The notes: generated from the letters alone by a model not told the origin. 33,248 nt of DNA from Arenicellaceae bacterium (GCA_029246505.1 JAQWNC010000021.1:1-33248); one strand, 5' to 3'; positions 24,647 to 33,010 are shown, counted from the stretch's first letter. Made by a program: numbers and translations.

Positions 24647-25995
24647 GTGAGTCCACCGTATTTGAACTTAATGATGCTTGCTTGCGCTGGGTAGCTGGTG
24701 AACATGCAGTCGAAAGTATCGGTATCGCCCTGGTAGAGGGTGATGGGTCGGTGCTATTTGGCGACGCTGCTGTCGCCCAAAGCTACCTTCGTCCTACACA
24801 GATCTCCAGTGAATATTGGCATCGATTGGATACCCAGCCTATCAAGGCAAAGGCCGGTAAAATACAACACCATGCTGATTTGGTATATGCCCACCTGATG
24901 CAGTTAAAGAACAGCTCAAATAGTGATGCTAAAGTGGATGTTATCGTGCCGTCGAGTACTTCGGAGGCTCAACTATCGATGTTGTTAGGTGTCGCGCAGC
25001 ATGCGAAATTAGATATTGGTCGGGTGGTTGGCAGGGCAGTGCTGGAAACGGCTGCCGTAAGTGGCTCTTTTGAATCAGTAATTCATTTAGAAATGACCTT
25101 GCATCAATGTGTTGTAAGCCGAGTGTTTAAACAAGAGGGATATTGGGAAGTTAGCGAAGTAAAGTCAGTATCTGGCGCAGGTTACCTGAGCTTTTTGGAA
25201 TCGTGGTCTCGCGGAGCGGCTGAGCTATTTGTTAAAGAAACTCGATTTGATCCACTGCATGATGGCCACAGTGAACAAACACTAATCGACTTGTTAAATA
25301 AATCTTTTGCGGGAGGCGAATTGCATAATGGATTGACAATCGAGCTATCTGGTCGAAGACTTGAGGTATCGGACATGCAGATTCAGGGCTGGGGTGCAGC
25401 CCCGTTAGGCCGTATTGCCAAGGCGATCGAAGAGCTCAAGTCTGCAGTGGCTGCTGGATTGAGCGAAGATTTAAAGTCTCATCAAATCCTGTGTTCTGGC
25501 TTGATAGCTGAGATACCGGGCGTGCGGAGTGCAATTTCTGAATTCGATCGGGTGGAATTGCACCACCAGTGGCTCGATGAGTTGCTAGAACCCGCCACCG
25601 ATGGTGGTGTGCATATTACTAATATACTGGCACGTGGTACTACGCCCCTAGAACAAGAACTTGTTGATAATAGTAAGGCGAATCCTAAAGTTTCTACTGA
25701 AAGCGATTCGCCTACGCATTTGTTGATTGGCTCAATTGCTCATTCCCTAAGTGCGAAGAATGTACTAAAGGCTGAAAACGGAGAATTGATATTCGAGCCG
25801 GTTAGTCAAGGTGTTGATTTGGCTAATCAAATGTGTGCAATCACCTGTGATACAGAAGATTTCGCTGGTTATCAACTTGCTGGAGTATTGGATGGTGTAT
25901 TGCTTAATGAGGAAACAGCCGGTACGGAAGAACTGCAATCAGGCGACCAGCTAAACATTAACGGACTTACAGCGACCCTGATCCGGGTGTTTTAA
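24643..25995 (+). CDS. Degenerate Hsp70/actin-fold protein, cytosolic
   Basis: The 450-residue protein has no signal or membrane helix. The segment VIVPSSTSEAQLSMLLGVAQ (100-119) with KLDIGRVVGRAVLETAAV after it follows the Hsp70 'VPAYF..QR...AGL.V.R.INEPTAAA' pattern. QILCSGLIAEIPGVRSAI (281-298) follows the 'LVGGSTRIPGV' pattern. The phosphate-2 loop, normally DLGGGTFD, reads HLEMTLHQC (148-156), so nucleotide hydrolysis may be lost. The last 50 residues (GVLDGVLLNEETAGTEELQS then GDQLNINGLTATLI) resemble the end of an FHA domain; this is weak. ATGA overlap with the channel gene and a 1-nt gap to the next indicate stoichiometric production. A cytosolic cap on the channel is my inference. 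Confidence 0.68.
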   Translation: MSESTVFELNDACLRWVAGEHAVESIGIALVEGDGSVLFGDAAVAQSYLRPTQISSEYWHRLDTQPIKAKAGKIQHHADLVYAHLMQLKNSSNSDAKVDVIVPSSTSEAQLSMLLGVAQHAKLDIGRVVGRAVLETAAVSGSFESVIHLEMTLHQCVVSRVFKQEGYWEVSEVKSVSGAGYLSFLESWSRGAAELFVKETRFDPLHDGHSEQTLIDLLNKSFAGGELHNGLTIELSGRRLEVSDMQIQGWGAAPLGRIAKAIEELKSAVAAGLSEDLKSHQILCSGLIAEIPGVRSAISEFDRVELHHQWLDELLEPATDGGVHITNILARGTTPLEQELVDNSKANPKVSTESDSPTHLLIGSIAHSLSAKNVLKAENGELIFEPVSQGVDLANQMCAITCDTEDFAGYQLAGVLDGVLLNEETAGTEELQSGDQLNINGLTATLIRVF

Positions 25996-25996
25996 T

Positions 25997-27073
25997 ATGG
26001 CGAAGAAGGCAAAGCGGAAATTTTCAACGTTTAGCCTGTCATTTCTGGACATTATGTCCTGTGGACTTGGCGCGGTGGCGTTGTTATTTTTGATTTTGAA
26101 GCACGATATTGATAACCAACCGGCCCCAGCTGAGCCGATGCAAGCAGAGATAAATTTACTTCAAGAAGAAATTACTGAGGGTGAAAAAGATTTGGTGGTT
26201 GCACGTAATACAGTGGATAAAGCTGATGACCAACTTGCCGAGGCGCAGGGACGTGCACGGCGAATTCAGGAAAGAATTGATGAGCTGCGTGCAGCTATCG
26301 AAGCCGAGCACCCAATCGCGACTGGTGATGCGATCGAACAATTACAGGCAGAAATTGCTGCACTTGAACAACGTACTCGTGAGCTGGGAGAGGATCCTGG
26401 CGATAGCTACGTTAGGGCTATTCTTGGTGAAGGCGACCGTCAATACTTAACCGGCCTGAAAACTGGCGGGCGAAATATTCTTATCTTGGTGGATGCTTCT
26501 GGAAGTATGCTGGATAGAACGATCATAAATGTAATTCGCCGCCGCAATATGAGTGATGCTGAACAGCGCGGTTCACGCAAGTGGCAGCGTGCATTGGACA
26601 CCGTTGATTGGATTGTGTCTCGTATGCCGCGAACTAGCCAGTATCAAATATATTTGTTTAACACTGATTTTGAATCTGCTCTACCGGGGACTGAAGGCGA
26701 GTGGCTAGAAGTTAGCGACAGAAGTGAATTGGGTGATGCAGTAGCGAGTATGCGTGACCGAATTCCGGCTGGGGGTACTAACTTGAGAACTATTTTTGAG
26801 GCCGCGGCAATAATGTCACCACAGCCTGATAACATGTTTTTAGTAACAGATGGGTTGCCCACACAGGGCCAAGCTGAACCTAAAAAGGGAACGGTGACAG
26901 CAGCTCAACGAATGGGATTTTTTCGTGAAGCTATTGAGCGATTACCGCGAGGGGTTCCAGTAAACACTATTTTGCAGCCTATGGAGGGTGATCCAATTGC
27001 GGCTTCTGCTTTTTGGCGATTGGCAGTAATAACTAACGGCGCATTTATGAGTCCAGCGCCGGATTGGCCATAA
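25997..27073 (+). CDS. vWA-domain protein with ExbD/TolR-like membrane anchor (first copy)
   Basis: The 358-residue protein has a short basic cytosolic N-terminus, then one membrane helix, SFLDIMSCGLGAVALLFLIL (15-34). This matches the ExbD/TolR/MotB anchor pattern, with Asp18 in the place of the proton-carrying aspartate. A coiled coil (about 47-133) follows, then a von Willebrand A domain with a complete metal-ion-dependent adhesion site: DASGS (166-170), Thr261 in AGGTNL, and Asp285 in LVTDG. The ExbD periplasmic domain is replaced by vWA. It starts 1 nt after the Hsp70-like gene. It probably pairs with the MotA/TolQ-like subunit and binds an envelope partner through the metal site. Confidence 0.85.
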   Translation: MAKKAKRKFSTFSLSFLDIMSCGLGAVALLFLILKHDIDNQPAPAEPMQAEINLLQEEITEGEKDLVVARNTVDKADDQLAEAQGRARRIQERIDELRAAIEAEHPIATGDAIEQLQAEIAALEQRTRELGEDPGDSYVRAILGEGDRQYLTGLKTGGRNILILVDASGSMLDRTIINVIRRRNMSDAEQRGSRKWQRALDTVDWIVSRMPRTSQYQIYLFNTDFESALPGTEGEWLEVSDRSELGDAVASMRDRIPAGGTNLRTIFEAAAIMSPQPDNMFLVTDGLPTQGQAEPKKGTVTAAQRMGFFREAIERLPRGVPVNTILQPMEGDPIAASAFWRLAVITNGAFMSPAPDWP

Positions 27074-27085
27074 ATTCAGAATGCT

Positions 27086-28078
27086 ATGAAAAAAAATAGA
27101 GCTCAATCAGAAGATGCGAGTATTTCGTTTCTGGATGTTATTTGCTGCGGTTTTGGAGCAATCGTTTTGTTGATGATGATCACCCGGACTATGCCACCAC
27201 ATTCGCTAGAGCAAGCGGCGCCGGAAGAGGGGAGAGTGGCCGATTTACAAGCAGCGCTATTCGAGATTCGCGGCGAGACTACGGTATTGAATCGGGATAT
27301 GACTGTTAAACAAGAACAGTTATCAGAGTACCTGGAGAAGATTGCCCTTCTTACCCAACAATTTAATGCCATGGCTGCTGCTATGGATGACAGTGGTGGG
27401 GAAGAGGACGAAAGGTCCAGCGAACTCGAGGAATTGCTGGCGGCTCGACAAAGTATGACTGAGGAAATGGAGAGGCTACTGCAAGATAAGGAAATTCAGA
27501 ATAAAGACTTGGTGGGGGGTATCCCCGTTGATAGTGAATATATTGTGTTTATTATCGATACCTCGGGCAGTATGCAATCAGCTGCGTGGAGTAAGGTTGT
27601 CAACGAAGTGGTAGCGACACTCGACGTATATCCTAATGTTAAAGGCATACAGGTGCTGAACGATATGGGCGACTATATGTTTCGGCAGTTTCGTAATCGA
27701 TGGATTCCAGATACTCCAGAACGGCGAACAGCGATTGTTCGTAGCTTGCGAACCTGGAGGCCATTTAGTAATAGCAGTCCGGTTGAAGGAATTGATGCCG
27801 CCATCCGTTCCTTTTATGATGAGAACAAGAAAATAAGCCTGTATGTTTTTGGTGATGACTTTACTGGTGGCTCGGTTGCTCGTGTAGTAACTGCAGTGGA
27901 TCGGCTTAATCGAGAACGGCAGGACGGTGAACGCAGAGTGCGAATTCATGCGATCGGTTTCCCTGTTTATTACATGGGACAACGAGCGCAACCGGAAAGT
28001 AGCATACGATTTGCGGCGTTGATGCGTGAGTTAACTTGGCGTAACGGCGGAACATTTGTAGGTCTAAACGGTCTTTAA
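27086..28078 (+). CDS. vWA-domain protein with ExbD/TolR-like membrane anchor (second copy)
   Basis: The 330-residue paralogue of the preceding protein has the same layout. The membrane anchor ISFLDVICCGFGAIVLLMMI (13-32) has Asp17 at the equivalent position. A coiled coil spans about 48-140, followed by a vWA domain with DTSGS (158-162). The usual MIDAS threonine is replaced by a serine-rich SNSSPVEG stretch, and the acidic position falls in VFGDDFTGG. The vWA parts of the two copies are well diverged while the anchors stay close. That fits an obligate heterodimer in the channel pore, since ExbD and MotB act as dimers. Gap to the first copy is 12 nt. Confidence 0.85.
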   Translation: MKKNRAQSEDASISFLDVICCGFGAIVLLMMITRTMPPHSLEQAAPEEGRVADLQAALFEIRGETTVLNRDMTVKQEQLSEYLEKIALLTQQFNAMAAAMDDSGGEEDERSSELEELLAARQSMTEEMERLLQDKEIQNKDLVGGIPVDSEYIVFIIDTSGSMQSAAWSKVVNEVVATLDVYPNVKGIQVLNDMGDYMFRQFRNRWIPDTPERRTAIVRSLRTWRPFSNSSPVEGIDAAIRSFYDENKKISLYVFGDDFTGGSVARVVTAVDRLNRERQDGERRVRIHAIGFPVYYMGQRAQPESSIRFAALMRELTWRNGGTFVGLNGL

Positions 28079-28088
28079 GGTTCTAATA

Positions 28089-28709
28089 ATGAATAATATA
28101 GTTAATAAATACCAAATCTATATATTGCTGCTTAGCGCTTTGTTGGCGGGCTGTGGAGGCACTAGGGTAGTTGTAACGGATGAATACCCTATTCCCTCGC
28201 TAAAGAAGTATCCATATTCTGCCGGTCTTGTCATACCGCCCGAATTTTCGACCTATATATATCAAGAGGCCCGAACCGATCGAGGGATGAAGTCAGTTGA
28301 TCTTGGTGCGGCGCAGGCTAGGATCATTGGTAACGTTCTTAGGGGTATGTTCGCTACTTTGGAGCAGTACGAGTCACGACCAGAATCAATTAGTGTTGAT
28401 GTGATGTTTGAGCCCAGGCTGGAAGCCTTTCAATACGCATTGCCTGCCGAAACCAGTGTCGAAGTGCTTGAGGTATGGGCCAAATATGCTATACGAATAT
28501 CGGATCGTGGAGGGCGTGAAATAGCCGATTGGGGTGTTACAGCCTACGGTAAATCAGGCGAAGGATTTATGTCTAATATGGGTTCGATCTTTGCCGAAGC
28601 AGTTCGAGTGGCGGTTCGTGATCTTGGGGCGAATATAATACTGGGCTTACCACGTGATATTGGTTTTAAATCCTGGTTAGATGATCAAGGTGCGGAGCTA
28701 ACGCCATGA
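28089..28709 (+). CDS. Outer-membrane-type lipoprotein, unknown family
   Basis: The 206-residue lipoprotein has lipobox LAGC (cysteine 22) followed by Gly, which predicts outer-membrane sorting. The mature part has mixed strands and helices (YSAGLVIPPEFSTYI, AQARIIGNVLRGMFATLEQY, ISVDVMFEPRLEAF, EVWAKYAIRISDRGGREIAD). This layout recalls small periplasmic lipoproteins that modulate transport or assembly complexes, but I recognise no specific family. RBS is AAGG upstream of the ATG. Gap of 10 nt from the vWA gene; the stop overlaps the next start by ATGA. Confidence 0.68.
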   Translation: MNNIVNKYQIYILLLSALLAGCGGTRVVVTDEYPIPSLKKYPYSAGLVIPPEFSTYIYQEARTDRGMKSVDLGAAQARIIGNVLRGMFATLEQYESRPESISVDVMFEPRLEAFQYALPAETSVEVLEVWAKYAIRISDRGGREIADWGVTAYGKSGEGFMSNMGSIFAEAVRVAVRDLGANIILGLPRDIGFKSWLDDQGAELTP

Positions 28710-29377
28710 ACCAAATTATTAAAAACTTAATTGTGTCGGCCGGAGGAGTGGTGTTAGTTGCTTGTTCAACCGTGCGGGTCGAGGAAAATCGTATGGAGAC
28801 CGTTGTATTAGATAAGACTGATGCAATTGCGGTTCTCGGACGACGACACGGAAGCAGTTACAATACCGAATACGACTTAGTGTCTTGTGTTGCTAGCAAT
28901 ATTGGCCATGATGGTTTGCAGGTGATTAGCGAGACCGAGCTATCTGACGAACTCTATCCATGGCTTGAGCCGCGTATTGCGCCCATTAGAATCGAAGCTA
29001 TGTTGTATATGATGAATAGACCCACAGTACGCGAACGGCTAAATGCTATGAATTTGCGGTATGTAGTCTGGGTTGATGGATCTACGCAGACTACCGACCA
29101 ATCTGGTTCAATGAGTTGTGCAATAGCACCTGGATTTGCCGGGTGTTATGGCATGGGGATATGGACAAACGAATCTGGGTATGAAGTGTCGATATGGGAT
29201 ATTGAACAAAATCGAGAAATCGATCAAATTTCTGTAAGCGCTGAAGGAACATCATACTTACCCGCAATAGTTGTGCCTATCCCAATAATTGCGCGAGTGC
29301 AATCTAGCGCTTGTAATGGAATAGCTATGCAAGTTAAGAGCTACTTTAAAGGTGAGACAGGTGAAACACCGAATTAA
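28706..29377 (+). CDS. Lipoprotein with several cysteines, unknown family
   Basis: The 223-residue lipoprotein has lipobox LVAC (cysteine 20) followed by Ser, predicting the outer membrane. The mature chain has further cysteines in DLVSCVASN, MSCAIAPGFAGCYGMG and SSACNGIA, an even number that could form disulfides in the periplasm. The rest looks like a small alpha/beta domain (LRYVVWVDGSTQTT, YEVSIWDIEQNREIDQISVS). No family recognised. It is coupled by ATGA to the preceding lipoprotein gene, and its 3' end overlaps the protease gene, so the three are probably translated together. Confidence 0.66.
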   Translation: MNQIIKNLIVSAGGVVLVACSTVRVEENRMETVVLDKTDAIAVLGRRHGSSYNTEYDLVSCVASNIGHDGLQVISETELSDELYPWLEPRIAPIRIEAMLYMMNRPTVRERLNAMNLRYVVWVDGSTQTTDQSGSMSCAIAPGFAGCYGMGIWTNESGYEVSIWDIEQNREIDQISVSAEGTSYLPAIVVPIPIIARVQSSACNGIAMQVKSYFKGETGETPN

Positions 29378-30797
29378 GATTTTCTCTCGTGCGCTAATGT
29401 GCGCAATAGGTATGTTAGGAATCGCATTACTATGCGTGATGCCGGTTTATTCTGCTGAAGAAGTCGGAACCTACGCGAAATTGCATCAGCAATATATAGC
29501 AGACAACCCGCTTTACCCGGATGCTAATGTTCAAAGGTATATAAATAAAGTGGGCCAGCGTATGGCAGAGGTTAGTAAGTCCAGAGGGTTCGAATACAGA
29601 TTTTTTCTAATCGATAGTTTCGATGTCAACGCCTTCGCTGCACCAGGAGGATATATATATTTTAACCGAGGTTTATTCCTACAGCTTAAGACGGAGGCGC
29701 AGCTAGCGGCGGTATTAGGTCATGAAGTCGGCCATATCGCTGGGCGGCACCATGAGCGTGGAAAAGCGAAACGGGGCGGTGGTACGTTTTTAACGATATT
29801 GACGGCTCTTATGACTGGGAGTGGCGATGCGATGCAGGCTGCTGATTTGTTGTCGCAGGTATCTACTTATGGCCACCAGCGAGAGTTGGAAATGGAGGCG
29901 GATGAATATGGACTGGAATATCTCTCTAAGGCGGGATATGACCCCGCAGCGATGGTCGAGGTAATCGAAATATTGAGGAGTAATCGACGCTTTGTTGGTG
30001 AGATTGCAGATGCCGAAGGTAAAACTACGGGTACTTACCATGGTGTTTATGCGACCCACCCGCGTGACGATCAGCGCTTACGGCGAGGAGTAGGTAACTT
30101 ACCTGGCGAGTCGGTAATTAAGTTTGGCGATAATGGAGAGTTTCGTGCTGCAGTTGATGGCATGCTATATGGAGGTGGCACGATGCCTGTAAATGTCCCC
30201 AAACTCGCGCCTGAGACTGTTATTGATAAGGCTAATAGATTTTCGATTTTATTTCCGAAAGATTGGATTACCGAGTTAGGCCCACCGTTACGTTCAACTT
30301 CTAAGAGTAAGAACGAGTGGTTAGAACTGCGGGTAAGTGCGCGTAACGGCAGTAAGACTCCCGTCGAGTATGTTCAAGCGAATATGTCTAAGCTAATACT
30401 TTTTGGTACCAAAGATGTTCGATTGAGTGGTTTGTTGGGCCACATGGGGGCGGTTAATACGACTGAAGATAACGCCAAATCTGAACGGCTTGCTGTGTTT
30501 TTCAATGGTAATCGAGTGTACGAAATCAATTACTATAATTCTGCCTCTTCCTCGCCAAAACATGACGAGCGATTTCAGGAATTATTGGAGTCACTTAGAC
30601 CCTATCGAGATGTTAGTAGTTCGCCGAAAAAGTTGCCTCGCGTTCGTTATGTAAAAGCTAAACAAGGGATGACATTTCGAGCCTTGGACCGGGCACTAAA
30701 TATGGGTAGTTATGGAGAGCAGCAGTTACGATCTATTAATGGCTATTACCCATTTGGTGAGCCTAAACCCGGTGAGTGGATAAAAATAGTTCAGTAA
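29361..30797 (+). CDS. Exported M48-family zinc metalloprotease
   Basis: Periplasmic peptidase of about 478 residues, resembling the LoiP/BepA/Oma1-like group. A signal peptide (MKHRIKIFSRALMCAIGMLG, cleavage likely near VYSA) precedes the catalytic domain. The domain shows FDVNAFAAPGGYIYFNRGL, the zinc motif HEVGH in VLGHEVGHIAGRHHERG, and the third ligand in EMEADEYGLEYL. A C-terminal domain (about the last 170 residues, from NRFSILFPKDW) follows, with a final segment QGMTFRALDRALNMG as in other exported M48 proteins. Start taken at GTG 29361 because AAAGGTGAG sits just upstream; GTG 29352 is also in frame. It overlaps the lipoprotein gene and closes the operon. A quality-control or maturation role for the complex is inference. 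Confidence 0.87.
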   Translation: MKHRIKIFSRALMCAIGMLGIALLCVMPVYSAEEVGTYAKLHQQYIADNPLYPDANVQRYINKVGQRMAEVSKSRGFEYRFFLIDSFDVNAFAAPGGYIYFNRGLFLQLKTEAQLAAVLGHEVGHIAGRHHERGKAKRGGGTFLTILTALMTGSGDAMQAADLLSQVSTYGHQRELEMEADEYGLEYLSKAGYDPAAMVEVIEILRSNRRFVGEIADAEGKTTGTYHGVYATHPRDDQRLRRGVGNLPGESVIKFGDNGEFRAAVDGMLYGGGTMPVNVPKLAPETVIDKANRFSILFPKDWITELGPPLRSTSKSKNEWLELRVSARNGSKTPVEYVQANMSKLILFGTKDVRLSGLLGHMGAVNTTEDNAKSERLAVFFNGNRVYEINYYNSASSSPKHDERFQELLESLRPYRDVSSSPKKLPRVRYVKAKQGMTFRALDRALNMGSYGEQQLRSINGYYPFGEPKPGEWIKIVQ

Positions 30798-30901
30798 ATT
30801 AGTACAGTTTTTCGTTCATGTGGTGCGGGCGCTGCGTATAATTCTGAACTCATGATAAGCTTTCAGTCGTTTTATACTTAAGGAATTATATAGAGATTAT
30901 T

Positions 30902-31315
30902 ATGCCAAGTAGCGAAGAGCTGAGACAGGCGGGTTTAAAAACCACATTACCCAGACTTAAGATATTGGGGATTATGGAAGAAGCTGCAGACCAACATTTT
31001 ACTGCAGAAGATGTGTATAAAAGGTTACTCGAGACTGGTGAGGAGATCGGGTTGGCCACTGTTTATCGAGTGCTAACTCAATTTGAAGATGCTGAGCTGG
31101 TTATTCGGCATAACTTTGAGGGTGGTCGATCGGTATTTGAACTTAATGACGGGCACCACCATGATCATTTAGTTTGCGTAAAGTGCAGTACAGTTATCGA
31201 GTTCTACAATGAGAGCATTGAAAAGCTTCAGGATAAAGTTGCCGAAGAGCACAATTTTAAATTGCAGGAGCACTCTTTAGTGATGTATGGGTTGTGCGAA
31301 AGTTGCTCGGCTTAA
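30902..31315 (+). CDS. fur: Ferric uptake regulator Fur
   Basis: Iron-responsive repressor, 137 residues. The winged-helix DNA-binding half contains GLKTTLPRLKIL and the recognition helix region IGLATVYRVLTQFEDAELV. The metal-binding half has HHHDH (85-89), CVKC (92-95) and the C-terminal CESC (132-135), the structural zinc cysteines of classical Fur. The motif set excludes Zur and PerR as better calls, though metal specificity cannot be proved from sequence. It stands in its own unit, 104 bp after the operon. A -10-like TATACT lies near 30875; no good autoregulatory Fur box was found upstream. Confidence 0.95.
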   Translation: MPSSEELRQAGLKTTLPRLKILGIMEEAADQHFTAEDVYKRLLETGEEIGLATVYRVLTQFEDAELVIRHNFEGGRSVFELNDGHHHDHLVCVKCSTVIEFYNESIEKLQDKVAEEHNFKLQEHSLVMYGLCESCSA

Positions 31316-31459
31316 GTTTTCTATTTAAACTTATAGGTTCTTAACTTTTAATTTTCAATTGTTATTTTCAACTCTAAATTTGGCGCAGATTATCTGGATT
31401 CAGAATAGAGTTCATAACCAAGTTGTAACGCTAAATTAGACTAAAGATAGGGTGCTAGA

Positions 31460-31846
31460 ATGAGTAAAACTCCAACTGAGCTTAAATATGTGGCGACTCA
31501 TGAATGGGTTCGTTTGATTGGCGATAATCTGATAGAAGTTGGATTGACCGATTATGCGCAGGAGTCACTAGGTGATGTTGTGTATGTTGAGTTACCAGAA
31601 GTTGGTTCGGTGGTATCAGCGGCTCAGGAATGCTGCGCTGTTGAATCTGTTAAAGCGGCTTCAGATATATATACGCCGCTAAATGGTGAAATTACCGAGG
31701 TTAATTCGGCGCTTGATGAAAATCCTGAACTGATTAACCAAGGACCATATGACAAAGGTTGGATGTTTCGAATTCGTTGTGCTGACGTGTCTGATTTTAA
31801 CCATCTGCTTTCAAGCGAAAGCTATACCGCCACACTTAGCGATTAG
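31460..31846 (+). CDS. gcvH: Glycine cleavage system H protein
   Basis: Lipoyl carrier shuttling the aminomethyl group between the P, T and L proteins of glycine cleavage. The 128-residue length is standard. Markers are KYVATHEWVR near the start, VGLTDYAQESLGDVVYVELP, and the lipoylation site VESVKAASDIY with Lys65. ENPELINQGPYDKGWMF completes the family pattern. No gcvT, gcvP or glycine riboswitch is adjacent, so the other components must be elsewhere. The 144-bp leader is very AT-rich and shows no RNA structure I can name. Confidence 0.95.
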   Translation: MSKTPTELKYVATHEWVRLIGDNLIEVGLTDYAQESLGDVVYVELPEVGSVVSAAQECCAVESVKAASDIYTPLNGEITEVNSALDENPELINQGPYDKGWMFRIRCADVSDFNHLLSSESYTATLSD

Positions 31847-31963
31847 TACTTAACTTTTGATCGACAGATTGATTCCTCCTTTAACTGGTCATTGTGACAA
31901 GTTTGTTAACCCGCCAAATTGAGCACAGAACACGATTTTTAAAAACAATAATTAAGAGACATT

Positions 31964-32914
31964 ATGGAAAGTAAAAAGCGCGCCCTAATTTGTGGGTCAA
32001 TGGCGTATGACACCATTATGGTGTTTGAAGATAAGTTTAGAAATCACATTTTGCCTGACAAAGTTCATATGTTGAATGTAAGCTTTTTGGTTCCTGGCAT
32101 GCGTCGCGAATTTGGCGGGTGCGCGGGAAATATAGCCTACAACCTGAGGCTGATTGGTGGCGATCCGTTGATTATGGCGACGGTGGGTGATGATTTTTAT
32201 CCGTACTCAGAGTGGCTAGACAAGAATAAAATCGACCGGATGCATGTTCGCCAAATTAAAGGTACGTTTACTGGGCAGGCTTTTATTACCACGGATATGG
32301 AAGACAACCAGATCACAGCATTTCATCCTGGGGCTATGTCTCGGTCAGATAAGAACACAGTGAAGATGGCTAAAAATATTGGAATAGGCATCGTTTCACC
32401 CGATGGGCGCGATGGCATGATTGAGCACGCTGCCCAATTTTCCAAGTTGGGCATTCCCTTTATTTTTGATCCTGGCCAGGGTCTTCCCATGTTTACTGGA
32501 AGTGATCTGGAGAACTTTATTGCACAGGCCAATTTTATGGTAGTCAATGATTATGAAGCGCAGATGATCGAAAATCAGACTGGCCGTAAGATTGGTTTGA
32601 TCGCGCGTGATCTGGAAATGCTTCTAGTCACTAAGGGAGCCGAAGGCGCTAGTTTGTATACCGATGGTCGAATTACCGAGATTCCAGCTGCACCAATAGG
32701 CACACCTTTGGATCCTACTGGTTGCGGTGATGCGTTAAGAGGAGGCCTGCTCTATGGTTACCTTAATGGCCTGGATTGGGAGACCTCTGCTCTAATAGGT
32801 TCGTTGTTGGGAGCAACTAAAATCGAATCAGTTGGCCCGCAGAATCACAAGTTCTCTAAAAAGGCCTTCTGTGATCGATTTGAACTCAGCTTTGGGCGGA
32901 AGCTAAAACTATAA
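31964..32914 (+). CDS. PfkB-family sugar/nucleoside kinase (adenosine kinase-like)
   Basis: Ribokinase-fold kinase of 316 residues. The N-terminus ICGSMAYDTIMVFEDKF and the motif GGCAGNIAYNLRLIGGDP are the first PfkB signature. GTPLDPTGCGDALRGGLL near residue 250 is the second, with the anion-hole/catalytic aspartate in GCGDA (the more usual form is GAGDA). The sequence pattern matches proteins annotated as adenosine kinase in proteobacteria, but substrate cannot be fixed from sequence; ribokinase or fructokinase activity remains possible. Stands alone on the plus strand, 117 bp after gcvH. Confidence 0.87.
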   Translation: MESKKRALICGSMAYDTIMVFEDKFRNHILPDKVHMLNVSFLVPGMRREFGGCAGNIAYNLRLIGGDPLIMATVGDDFYPYSEWLDKNKIDRMHVRQIKGTFTGQAFITTDMEDNQITAFHPGAMSRSDKNTVKMAKNIGIGIVSPDGRDGMIEHAAQFSKLGIPFIFDPGQGLPMFTGSDLENFIAQANFMVVNDYEAQMIENQTGRKIGLIARDLEMLLVTKGAEGASLYTDGRITEIPAAPIGTPLDPTGCGDALRGGLLYGYLNGLDWETSALIGSLLGATKIESVGPQNHKFSKKAFCDRFELSFGRKLKL

Positions 32915-32953
32915 AATTAACTAGCAAGCTTTATGATCGATTTTCTATCTAAT

Positions 32954-32978
32954 GCGAATAAGAATCTTTTGCATTATC
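32954..32978 (+). promoter_or_regulatory. Two overlapping Fur-box-like sites
   Basis: GCGAATAAGAATCTTTTGC (32954-32972) and AAGAATCTTTTGCATTATC (32960-32978) each match the 19-bp Fur consensus at 12 of 19 positions by hand count. They are offset by 6 bp, the usual overlap of Fur dimers. They lie about 100 bp before the partial lipoprotein gene. A Fur gene 2 kb upstream makes iron control of that gene plausible. Confidence 0.5.
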
Positions 32979-33010
32979 ATAACTGTTTCGATATAGTTTC
33001 GCGTTCTGGT

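Noticed and set aside
23825-28078. Zorya-type anti-phage defence (ZorA/ZorB motor)
   Set aside because: The channel subunit is MotA/ExbB-like, but the partners carry vWA domains instead of an OmpA/MotB peptidoglycan domain, and no ZorC/D/E-like helicase or nuclease is present. Lipoproteins, PEGA and M48 genes point to an envelope role.
30840-30901. Autoregulatory Fur box upstream of fur
   Set aside because: Only a short GATAA-like fragment is present; no 19-bp window matches the consensus well.
31316-31459. Glycine riboswitch before gcvH
   Set aside because: The AT-rich leader lacks the conserved aptamer core and any tandem stem arrangement.
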